Below, piece after piece: positions 8,512-15,484 of a stretch of DNA of 64,000 bases. A program made the translations under genes and the position numbers. The notes beneath the pieces were generated by a model, which saw only the letters and a list, made by a program, of their open reading frames with translations, did not search any database and was not told the origin of the DNA. Origin of the DNA: Pseudidiomarina aquimaris (lineage in GTDB: Bacteria > Pseudomonadota > Gammaproteobacteria > Enterobacterales > Alteromonadaceae). Positions within the stretch are counted from its first letter, which is position 1. Every line of letters starts with the position of its first letter. The DNA lies in the NCBI RefSeq assembly GCF_003987395.1, contig NZ_PIPT01000002.1, forward strand, positions 1 to 64,000, in the 5' to 3' direction.

Positions 8512-8916
8512 GTGTACGGCAAACTTAGCGAAAGCGATCTCGCGCAGTTACAATTGCTGGCGCAGCAACAGCCGCAACGGCTTAAGTTTCTGATCCAGCT
8601 GGCGGCCACCTTGCCAATCATGCCGCACGCGTTGAAAACATCTGAAAATGAAGTTCACGGCTGCGAAGCGCAGGTTTGGTTAGTTGCAGAGTGGCGCGAG
8701 GATTTGCTTGAGCTACAACTCGACTCTGCCTCGCGCGTTGTGAAAGGACTACTCGCACTCATTTATCAAGCGCTTAATGGTGCGACGCCTGCGCAAGTTG
8801 CAGCCTTTCAGCTCGACGCACTGCTTGCTGCGTTAGGTCTCGATGACATGGTCAGCACGTCGCGTCGCAACGGCCTGCGCGCCGTGGTTACAGCGATTCA
8901 GAGCAAGCGCTTTTAA
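8512..8916 (+). CDS. csdE: SufE/CsdE-like sulfur acceptor protein
   Basis: A 134-residue SufE-family protein. The family accepts persulfide sulfur from a cysteine desulfurase (SufS or CsdA) on one Cys; here it is in VHGCEAQVWL at about residue 51. The rest follows the fold: VKGLLALIYQALNGATPAQV and a final LGLDDMVSTSRRNGLRAVV, where the SxxRxNG part is typical. GTG at 8512 lies six bases after GGAG (8502-8505) and is chosen over an in-frame TTG at 8500 that would include the ribosome site. Near tcdA (csdL), as in the csdA-csdE-csdL group of E. coli, which favours CsdE over SufE. No CsdA is present here. Confidence 0.8.
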   Translation: MYGKLSESDLAQLQLLAQQQPQRLKFLIQLAATLPIMPHALKTSENEVHGCEAQVWLVAEWREDLLELQLDSASRVVKGLLALIYQALNGATPAQVAAFQLDALLAALGLDDMVSTSRRNGLRAVVTAIQSKRF

Positions 8917-9413
8917 GCGATGACCTCGTAACCCGACCAGTCGGGTACCAACGGCTGTTCTATGCCGTCTTTCACTAGGTGCACGTGCCAGCCTTCAAGT
9001 AAATCGACATTCAAGCAATTGTCAACGTCGTATAAATCATCTTTGTGTTGCTCGACGCTGTCGGTCAGCAGACGCTGGTAGCCGACACGTTTGGCTTCGT
9101 CGGCAGACTTTGCGACAACCAACGTGAAGTCATGAAATTCGGCGAGGCGCCCTGGATAATAACCACCGAAATTCACGAACCAGAGTTTTTCGGCTTGGGT
9201 GCTGGGCTCTTGCTTGAGTTCAATCCGATAACCGTCAACATGATGCAGGTGTACGTAGCTATCGAGGTGGAGGCCCTTGAGTGTGCCATACCAGTATTTG
9301 CGCAGCGCTGGATAGCAGGCTTCAACATTCTCGCCGGCAACAAAGCGCACGTCGTGAACTTCGATGTTGGCGTGCGGTGCGGACCCACCGATGTAGAACA
9401 TATACAGTTTCAT
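8913..9413 (-). CDS. DUF1543 domain protein
   Basis: A 166-residue cytoplasmic protein with no signal peptide that starts MKLYMFYIGGSAPHANIEVH and fits the DUF1543 family (two related domains in some members, one here plus a shorter second half). Biochemical function is unknown. ATG at 9413 follows AGGTTT; the frame is open for a further 73 codons upstream, but that part reads through a REP palindrome and part of tcdA and has no family similarity. It overlaps csdE tail to tail by four bases and is separated from tcdA only by the REP pair. Confidence 0.7.
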   Translation of the reverse strand: MKLYMFYIGGSAPHANIEVHDVRFVAGENVEACYPALRKYWYGTLKGLHLDSYVHLHHVDGYRIELKQEPSTQAEKLWFVNFGGYYPGRLAEFHDFTLVVAKSADEAKRVGYQRLLTDSVEQHKDDLYDVDNCLNVDLLEGWHVHLVKDGIEQPLVPDWSGYEVIA

Positions 9414-9422
9414 ATAAACCTC

Positions 9423-9511
9423 GTAGCCCGTAGTTCTACTACGGGTTTGATCTGACGTTTCCGCCATGGTTGTAGTGTTGGCGCTCACCCCGCAGTAGAA
9501 CTGCGGGCTAC
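9423..9511. repeat. REP pair (BIME-like), GTAG type
   Basis: Two palindromes in opposite orientation: GTAGCCCGTAGTTCTACTAC, continuing GGGT (9423-9446), and ACCCCGCAGTAGAACTGCGG, continuing GCTAC (9487-9511), with 40 bases between. GTAG at the outer foot is the hallmark of REP sequences mobilised by RAYT transposases. The right copy lies inside the end of tcdA and encodes its last residues. The same unit recurs at 41629-41716 and 62307-62330. Confidence 0.85.
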
Positions 9512-10267
9512 TTTTTCGAGTAGCAAGGCGACGGCGTGCATGGCGAAGGTGCAGGTGACCGGCATCGCCGCACCAAAACCTGTGGCACAATCCATGCGCA
9601 TGCTTCCAGCGCCGGGCTTCGCGTGCGACCACTCGCCGTCACTTTGTGGATAGCGCAATTGCTCCGTCGAGTACACCGCTTTAATGCCAAAGCTCCGTGC
9701 AGGGTTGCGCGAAAAATTATAGTCGCGACGCAGCATGGAACGAACTTTTGCAAGCAGTGGATCTTGTGTTGCCTTGGCTAAGTCTGTCGACGTCACTTTA
9801 CCTGGGTCGACTTGGCCTCCAGCACCACCGCAGGTAACAAGAGGAACTTTGCGACGTTTACACCAGGCAATCAGCGCGGCTTTTACTTGCACACTATCGA
9901 TGGCATCCAAGACCGCCGTTACCGGTTCACCTAAATACTCATCCAAATTCTCACGCGCTAAGAAGTCGTCAATCACACGGACTTGGCAATCGGGGTTAAT
10001 GTCACGCACCCGCTGAGCTAAAACTTCAGTCTTCAACTGCCCTACGGTACTGGTCATGGCCGGTAATTGTCGGTTGATATTGGTTACACAAACGTCATCC
10101 AAATCGATAAGCGTGAGACCGCCAACACCGGAACGCGCCAGCGCCTCAACCGCCCACGAACCTACGCCACCAAGACCAACCACGGCAACATGATGCTGAT
10201 TGAACTGCGTTGCGGCCTTGCCGCCGTACACCCGTTCTATTCCTGAAAATCGTTCTTTAGTTGTCAT
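9485..10267 (-). CDS. tcdA: tRNA threonylcarbamoyladenosine dehydratase
   Basis: A 260-residue ThiF/E1-like enzyme (TcdA, formerly CsdL/YgdL) that uses ATP to cyclise t6A to ct6A at position 37 of ANN-decoding tRNAs. Near residue 28 is the nucleotide-binding VVGLGGVGSWAVEALARSG, followed by LIDLDDVCVTNINRQL and LDAIDSVQVK; the activating residues R and N of the NxNRQ block are present. CGGAGGQVDPGKV near 155 is the family loop. ATG at 10267 matches the family start; a TTG nine codons upstream is possible. The gene reads through a REP palindrome at its 3' end, so its last nine residues (VARSSTAG) come from the repeat. CsdE-like protein nearby supplies the usual partner. Confidence 0.92.
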   Translation of the reverse strand: MTTKERFSGIERVYGGKAATQFNQHHVAVVGLGGVGSWAVEALARSGVGGLTLIDLDDVCVTNINRQLPAMTSTVGQLKTEVLAQRVRDINPDCQVRVIDDFLARENLDEYLGEPVTAVLDAIDSVQVKAALIAWCKRRKVPLVTCGGAGGQVDPGKVTSTDLAKATQDPLLAKVRSMLRRDYNFSRNPARSFGIKAVYSTEQLRYPQSDGEWSHAKPGAGSMRMDCATGFGAAMPVTCTFAMHAVALLLEKVARSSTAG

Positions 10268-10287
10268 ACCGTGAATTTTACCACGCT

Positions 10288-10605
10288 CTAGCAACCTGTA
10301 ATAAGAAAATCGAGCGCATTCAGCAGCTCATATCGCTGCTCTTGCAGTGACGCAATAGATGACAGGTTAGTCTGCATCGGAATACTCGCCAGTTGATGCG
10401 TCATCAATACATACCGCTCACCGTTGACGTCGACTTCTGGGCAAAGTACTTGCAACGGCGCATGATGCAGCTCGTCTCGAGCAACGAGGGGCGCTACTAC
10501 TCGAGTCGACAAATCGGCAATTATTTCGGCTTGTAGATCGACAAAATAAGGATAGCTTTTATTGGTATTAGGATCGGGGTTCGCGTAGACGTCAAACTGT
10601 GCCAT
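10288..10605 (-). CDS. ccdB: CcdB toxin (DNA gyrase poison)
   Basis: A 105-residue CcdB-family toxin, which binds GyrA and traps the gyrase-DNA complex. It begins AQFDVYANPDPNTNKSYPYF like plasmid F CcdB, has the VVAPLV and LQVLCPEVDVNGERYVLMTH blocks, and ends LLNALDFLITGC, where F CcdB ends in a W-G-I gyrase-contact tail. The tail differs (TGC instead of WGI), so activity against gyrase is plausible but not assured. Its ATG shares one base with the ccdA stop (TAATG), the standard coupled arrangement. Confidence 0.9.
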   Translation of the reverse strand: MAQFDVYANPDPNTNKSYPYFVDLQAEIIADLSTRVVAPLVARDELHHAPLQVLCPEVDVNGERYVLMTHQLASIPMQTNLSSIASLQEQRYELLNALDFLITGC

Positions 10606-10838
10606 TAAAATACTCTATACTTCGTCGCAAAAAGGCCATTACGCTCGGCAAATGCGTTGGCCTCACGCACGGCTTCTTGGTTTTCTTGCTGCCAACGCAA
10701 CTGCTTTTGTTTACGAACCTCTACTTCCAACGCCGCCTCAAAGGTTGCAGACAAATTAATCTTCAATGCTTTTGCCTCATGCAATAAAGGTTCGCTCACA
10801 CTCAAATTGGTTGGCTTTTTTGGGGGGGAATAGTTCAT
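10605..10838 (-). CDS. ccdA: CcdA antitoxin
   Basis: A 77-residue antitoxin: an N-terminal ribbon-helix-helix domain (PTNLSVSEPLLHEAKALKI, L-N-L-S-A-T-F pattern) that binds operator DNA and dimerises, and a C-terminal tail (ANAFAERNGLFATKYRVF) that wraps the toxin and is very like F CcdA. ATG at 10838 follows AGGTG; a frame extension of 13 codons is less likely. It starts 51 bases after the hipA stop on the same strand, with little room for a separate promoter, so the ccd pair may be carried on the hip transcript. Confidence 0.9.
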   Translation of the reverse strand: MNYSPPKKPTNLSVSEPLLHEAKALKINLSATFEAALEVEVRKQKQLRWQQENQEAVREANAFAERNGLFATKYRVF

Positions 10839-10889
10839 AACGACACCTAGTAATTTATACGCATTGATTATGCGCATAAGTTGAGAAAA

Positions 10890-12206
10890 CTACAAGTCGA
10901 GGCGTTGCTGTTTGCGAATGAGCTCAATGAGCATTGGCGGTACGTCGTGTTCGGCTGCGAGGTGTGGCCACTGACTCACCGCTTCCAAAGTTTCATCAAT
11001 CATGTTGTCGAGCTTATGACGACTAAAAAGTGGACTCACACGCTCAAGAGTATAGATATCCTCGCGGGTAAAGTTCTCGCGTTTACCATTAAGCTGCATC
11101 CAATGCTGATTGACCCACTTGCTATCCGGTTTGTAGCTGTAAGCAACATCGTAAGCGGGGGCCAACTGCCAACGGTTTTCACGCAACTGGAAGGCAAAGT
11201 TTTTGGCATGGTCATCGTGGTTGCGCGCAACGATATTAAAAATCATACGGCGCATAATTTGTTCAGCCTCAGGAGCCTTCAATCCCAACTGACGTGCGAC
11301 CGCAAAGAGTTCACTGTAAGAAAAGCTACCGCGCTGTTTGTAATCAACGTGGGCGAGGCCGTTTAATGTTTGCGTATGGATTTTGCTATTACCATCACGG
11401 TCAAAGCGCTGGGTGAGAAAGTGCCGACGCTCACCTTCCGGTAGTAAAAAGCATGGCATCATGTCGATACCACATTGCTGCGCCAGCAAGTAGTAGACAT
11501 ACTCCATCGCGCCATAACCCTGCGGGTCACCAAAGGTTTCGTGGCCGCTACTGCGCTCCACAACACCATCAAACTTCATCAAAAAATGAGTGAATCCCTC
11601 CGGCACATCCGTTTGCCCCGAACAGACCTCGGTAAAGTCATCATTAAACGCCAATACTGCTTTAGGCCGCGCGCCACCGGCACTGGTGCCAACCGACAAT
11701 AGCGCCAACATTGCTTCACGGTCGGAACTGCCATCTACTGGGAGTTCTTGGTGGAAATCAGCACGTTGATCGAGTACTTCCTGCGCGATGGCTGTCAACT
11801 CACTGATATTGACCTGCTGCAACGCTTCAAAGCCGCGCACCCGCGCGGCTGGTCGGTATTCTAACGCCCCCATACCACGTTTACCGGTATACTGCAGTCG
11901 TTGTAACGGCGAAATATCACTTGGCTGCATCCCGCGATTAGCAACCCATGCGTTGAGCACGGCGTTGCCAAAATCATCGGGTAGCGAGTCGGCCACTAAA
12001 CCAGGGAGGCCATGAAAGGTCTTAGGGTTCAACTCCGGAAAGCTGTAAATTCGTTGAGCAAGCGGCATGGTTAGCGGCGCTAATTCAATTCCAGAGCGGC
12101 GGAACTCGGGCGTATACTCAAAAGCGCCCACGCCCTGTTCGCTGTCGAAACTTAATGCGCCGACTTCGTGGTCGTCATACCAGACACTAATGACTTCCAT
12201 CACCAT
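10890..12206 (-). CDS. hipA: HipA-family serine/threonine kinase toxin
   Basis: A 438-residue HipA toxin. In E. coli HipA phosphorylates glutamyl-tRNA synthetase and causes persistence; the target here is not known. Visible parts: N-terminal subdomain (residues 1-120); Gly-rich loop SVGTSAGGARPK near 171-182, which in E. coli holds the autophosphorylated serine; FLMKFDG near 208; RFDRDG near 267; catalytic loop NHDDHAKNF at 329-337 with the catalytic Asp and metal-binding Asn; and APAYDVAY as the DFD-equivalent segment. All key residues seem present. The start overlaps hipB by seven bases (ATG at 12206) or by one (ATG at 12200, TGATG); either gives translational coupling. Confidence 0.92.
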   Translation of the reverse strand: MVMEVISVWYDDHEVGALSFDSEQGVGAFEYTPEFRRSGIELAPLTMPLAQRIYSFPELNPKTFHGLPGLVADSLPDDFGNAVLNAWVANRGMQPSDISPLQRLQYTGKRGMGALEYRPAARVRGFEALQQVNISELTAIAQEVLDQRADFHQELPVDGSSDREAMLALLSVGTSAGGARPKAVLAFNDDFTEVCSGQTDVPEGFTHFLMKFDGVVERSSGHETFGDPQGYGAMEYVYYLLAQQCGIDMMPCFLLPEGERRHFLTQRFDRDGNSKIHTQTLNGLAHVDYKQRGSFSYSELFAVARQLGLKAPEAEQIMRRMIFNIVARNHDDHAKNFAFQLRENRWQLAPAYDVAYSYKPDSKWVNQHWMQLNGKRENFTREDIYTLERVSPLFSRHKLDNMIDETLEAVSQWPHLAAEHDVPPMLIELIRKQQRLDL

Positions 12207-12543
12207 TCGTCATCTTCCTCACGCTGCGTGTCATGCTCAGAACTGCCGCGACTGCCGGTCGCGCGTTCTCGCTTTTTGCCTTCCAGCTTGCGTAGCTGCA
12301 GAGGCGACAATTGTGGCTTAGGTAAAAAGCTATTCAGTTGCTCAGCAAGTCCCAGCGCCAATAACAAGGCGACAAAATTTTCGAGCTGCGCCTGCCCCTT
12401 CTCAGCGTTCATCACAATAGTACGGCTCACGCCGGCCTGTTTTGCTAACTCGGCTTGCGTGATGTTGGCGTTCAATCGAGCTTGCTTGAGGCGTTGGCCT
12501 AGTTCTTCCGCAAGCGCCGCTGGAGATAAATGATTTAGCTGCA

Positions 12544-12544
<1 letters not shown>
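12200..12544 (-). CDS. hipB: HipB-type antitoxin with Xre-like helix-turn-helix
   Basis: A 114-residue antitoxin and repressor. Residues 12-70 form a Cro/C1-type helix-turn-helix (LGQRLKQARLNANITQAELA, then KQAGVSRTIVMNAEKG). A charged, probably disordered tail follows (GKKRERATGSRGSSEHDTQ, EEDDEW) and ends in Trp, as does E. coli HipB, whose terminal Trp is known to matter for HipA contact or turnover. The tail is longer than in E. coli. There is no recognisable ribosome-binding site: the bases before the ATG at 12544 are the start of a 7-bp tandem repeat array, which therefore forms the whole 5' leader. Confidence 0.85.
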
Positions 12545-12698
<154 letters not shown>

Positions 12699-12892
12699 AA
12701 AGTTAGTGTAAACAATATATAACTTTATGAACACTTTACGCCATTAAGTTTGCTTTATCTGACTTTAAATTTAGCCTATAAGACAGATAAGTCAATAAAT
12801 TTAAAGTTTAATATATTTAACCTTAAGCATATACAGCATTTTTAAGTATTAAAAATAAGACATTATCATCTATGGCGAAAAAATCTGTTTTT
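12699..12892. promoter_or_regulatory. AT-rich gap with nested inverted repeats upstream of hipB; promoter/operator candidate
   Basis: This gap is much richer in A+T than its surroundings. It contains ACTTTAAATTTA (12762-12773) and its inverted copy TAAATTTAAAGT (12796-12807), interlaced with TTATCTG (12755-12761) and CAGATAA (12784-12790). HipB must bind an operator upstream of its own gene, and this is the only non-repetitive DNA there, so operator function is a reasonable inference. No coding frame is seen. Confidence 0.4.
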
Positions 12893-12970
12893 TAACAAAC
12901 AGCGAACAGCGAATAGCAAACAACGCCTTTCATTTTATCGAACAGCGAATAGCGAACAGCAAACAACGCT
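12893..12970. repeat. Heptamer palindrome element, two right half-arms
   Basis: Two successive copies of the right arm of the interspersed element, 12894-12925 and 12938-12970, built of units such as AGCGAAC, AGCGAAT and AGCAAAC and each closing CAAACAACG. The left arm is missing, or is represented by the tandem array at 12544-12698. It lies 16 bases past the thyA stop. Confidence 0.85.
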
Positions 12971-12985
12971 TTTCGCTTTTCTCCG

Positions 12986-13837
12986 TTACACGCTGAAGGG
13001 GTAGTTGATTGGATCGTGATGTCGGTAATTGTGCACCTTGAAGTCATCCAACGTCACCCATGTTTCTAAATCTTCTAGCGACTTAATATCTGGATTGATT
13101 TCAAGCTGTGGTGCAGGAAAGGGCTCGCGCTTCAACTGAACGTCACGCATGAGTTCTAGCTGATCTTCGTAAATGTGAGCGTTCACTATCTTGTGGTAGG
13201 CCTTGCCAGGCTTGTGGCCCGTAATTTGTGCCATCAGCGCCAAAAACGCAAAGACTTGCACTTGGTTGAAGTTCAACCCTAGGGGTACGTCACAGGAGCG
13301 CTGGTAACTGGTCAAATACAAGGTGTCACCCAGTAACGAGAAGTTGTGCGTATGCATGCAGGGGCGCAAACATCCCATGTGGAATTCGCCAGGATTATAG
13401 AAACTCATGATTTCGCCGCGGTCATCGATGCCACGACTCAAGTTATCGACAATTTTCCGTAGTTGGTCAACAAAGCCTCCGTCAGGTTTGGCCCAGCTTC
13501 GTCCTTGCACACCATAGACGCGGCCCATGTCGTCTTCACCTTTGCGGTGGGGATTTGCGAGCCAAGCTTCGTTCAGATTGGCGTTGGCGTCCCAAGTTTT
13601 GGCCCCAAGTTTACGAAAGTCTGCGGCGCTGTCGTAACCGCGGATGTAGCCAAGAAATTCAGCGATGGCAGCCTTCCAAAAGCTTTTACGTGTGGTAATC
13701 AAAGGAAATTGATTACCGGCGACGTCGTATTCAAGATCAGCATTAATGACGGTAAGGCAACGCTTGCCAGTTCGTTCGTTTGCAACCCACACACCTTCAT
13801 CGACAATGCGCTGACAGAGTTCGAGGTACTGCTTCAT
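12986..13837 (-). CDS. thyA: Thymidylate synthase
   Basis: A 283-residue ThyA-type enzyme that makes dTMP from dUMP with methylene-tetrahydrofolate. It opens [15 protein letters not shown], has [10 protein letters not shown] for the phosphate loop, catalytic Cys160 in [11 protein letters not shown], the dUMP-binding [15 protein letters not shown] stretch and the C-terminal closing residues INYPFSV. It is about 20 residues longer than E. coli ThyA, with an insert near 95-105 (NPHRKGEDD), as in a subgroup of marine gammaproteobacterial enzymes. Its ATG overlaps the lgt stop by four bases, the classic lgt-thyA pair. Confidence 0.97.
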   Translation of the reverse strand: MKQYLELCQRIVDEGVWVANERTGKRCLTVINADLEYDVAGNQFPLITTRKSFWKAAIAEFLGYIRGYDSAADFRKLGAKTWDANANLNEAWLANPHRKGEDDMGRVYGVQGRSWAKPDGGFVDQLRKIVDNLSRGIDDRGEIMSFYNPGEFHMGCLRPCMHTHNFSLLGDTLYLTSYQRSCDVPLGLNFNQVQVFAFLALMAQITGHKPGKAYHKIVNAHIYEDQLELMRDVQLKREPFPAPQLEINPDIKSLEDLETWVTLDDFKVHNYRHHDPINYPFSV

Positions 13838-14655
13838 GCTTTGTCTCCTGCGGATACTTTGTTAAACCGATAGGCCCAGGCCATTAATACAACGCCCAGC
13901 AGAATCATCGGTGCTGAGAGCCACTGCCCCATCGACCACCCGAAGTACAGCAGCCCCAAGTGCGCGTCAGGCTCGCGGAAGTATTCGATGAAGAATCGCG
14001 CAGCGCCATAGCCAATTAAGAATAAACCGCTTATCGCACCCATCGGGCGCGATCTACGACTGAATAATGCCAGCACGACGAATAACAATAAGCCTTCGAG
14101 TGCGGCTTGATAAAGCTGCGAGGGATGGCGTGGATCTGGCCCGACAGCAGGAAAGATCATTGCCCAAGGCACGTCCGTAGTACGCCCCCACAATTCACCA
14201 TTGATAAAATTACCGATACGTCCAAAACCGAGGCCCATCGGCACCAACGGCGCAACGAAATCACCAATTTGCAAGAATCTTAGCTGCGTACGCCAAGCAA
14301 AAATGGCGAGCACAGTAATAACGCCAAGCAGGCCGCCGTGGAACGACATACCGCCGCTACTCATGTCAAATAAGTACAGTGGATTCGCAATAAAATACTC
14401 GAACTGATAAAACAACACATAGCCGATACGGCCACCGAGAATCACGCCCATGAAAGACCAAAACAGCAAGTCGCTAAAACGCTTTTCGGTCCAGCCTTGT
14501 TGCGCATAATGTGGCATATTGGTTTGGCGCTTGCCCCAGTAATAGGCAAAGGCGAGTCCAAGCAGGTACATTAAGCCATACCAACGCAGTGCCAACGGAC
14601 CAATACTAAAAATAACCGGGTCGATGCTCGGGTGCATCATGAACTCAGTTTGCAT
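13834..14655 (-). CDS. lgt: Phosphatidylglycerol--prolipoprotein diacylglyceryl transferase
   Basis: A 273-residue inner-membrane enzyme that transfers diacylglycerol to the lipobox Cys of prolipoproteins. About seven hydrophobic segments are visible. The signature [14 protein letters not shown] lies near 145-158, and SFHGGLLG near 105 carries the conserved His. ATG at 14655 follows AGGAT by about six bases. The window has several lipoprotein substrates (MFP at 50662, DUF885, M13 peptidase). Same transcript as the TSUP gene, three bases upstream, and thyA. Confidence 0.96.
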   Translation of the reverse strand: MQTEFMMHPSIDPVIFSIGPLALRWYGLMYLLGLAFAYYWGKRQTNMPHYAQQGWTEKRFSDLLFWSFMGVILGGRIGYVLFYQFEYFIANPLYLFDMSSGGMSFHGGLLGVITVLAIFAWRTQLRFLQIGDFVAPLVPMGLGFGRIGNFINGELWGRTTDVPWAMIFPAVGPDPRHPSQLYQAALEGLLLFVVLALFSRRSRPMGAISGLFLIGYGAARFFIEYFREPDAHLGLLYFGWSMGQWLSAPMILLGVVLMAWAYRFNKVSAGDKA

Positions 14656-14658
14656 GCT

Positions 14659-15450
14659 TTATCCTATAAATAATTCGAGAGACACCAGCACCAAAAACGC
14701 GGCAAAGCCTTGTTGCAGACGCTTCACTGGAATGCGTTGGGTGAGCGCAGCGCCCAACGGCGCACAGAGCACCGAGGCAATCGAAATGCCAAGCCATGCG
14801 GGCCCGTGCACATAACCTAATAAGCCTTCGTTCGATTCCATTTGCTGACCGAGCACAATAAAGGCCAAAACGGCGCTCACGCCAATACTTAAACTTCCTA
14901 CAGAAGATACCGCAATCGCTTGCCGAATGGGAACCCTTAAGCGTTGTAAAAGTGGTACGGTTAACGACCCACCGCCAATACCGACAAGCGCCGATAGGCT
15001 GCCGACCATGGCGCTGATCAGTGCCATTAAACGCTTCGAAACACCGGTGATCGGTTCACCGGTACGTTGTGGCACCAACATCCGTATCGACAGCGCTAAC
15101 AGCACAAGTGAAAAGATACGTTGCAGCCATTCAGGCTTTAACTGGGTCGCGAGCCAGGCGCCGAAAATAGCGCCCACCATCAAACCGGGAATTAACCGGC
15201 GTACCCAAAACCAACTGATTTGACCATGGCGATAATGAGAGCGGGCGGAGCTGAAGGTGGTCATGACAATGGTTGCCAAACTCGTCGCTACCGCCATTTG
15301 CACCACAAGTTCAGGGGGAACGCCGAGCACCGGCAGTAAATAAATCAATAAGGGAACAATGACCAGACCGCCACCAATGCCCAGCATGCCGGCCAATAGA
15401 CCCGCAATCACGCCTCCGGCTAAACACCATAACCAGCCTGTGATGAGCAC
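14659..15450 (-). CDS. TSUP (TauE/SafE) family membrane permease
   Basis: A 263-residue protein with seven or eight membrane segments and the two-fold repeat of the TauE/SafE family: LAGMLGIGGGLVIVPLL near 20 and VGSLSALVGIGGGSLTVPLL near 150. The family moves sulfite, sulfonates or other organic anions; the substrate cannot be told. A GTG start at 15450 is set by GGAGT five bases before it. It lies between ptsP and lgt in the same direction, an arrangement common in gammaproteobacteria. Confidence 0.88.
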   Translation of the reverse strand: MLITGWLWCLAGGVIAGLLAGMLGIGGGLVIVPLLIYLLPVLGVPPELVVQMAVATSLATIVMTTFSSARSHYRHGQISWFWVRRLIPGLMVGAIFGAWLATQLKPEWLQRIFSLVLLALSIRMLVPQRTGEPITGVSKRLMALISAMVGSLSALVGIGGGSLTVPLLQRLRVPIRQAIAVSSVGSLSIGVSAVLAFIVLGQQMESNEGLLGYVHGPAWLGISIASVLCAPLGAALTQRIPVKRLQQGFAAFLVLVSLELFIG

Positions 15451-15484
15451 TGTGACTCCTTATGTGGGAAAAGTTGCGTACGTT

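Noticed and set aside
8913-9632. Long form of the DUF1543 protein with a 73-residue N-terminal extension
   Set aside because: The extension reads antisense-frame tcdA and REP sequence; the start at 9413 has a ribosome site and begins the family domain.
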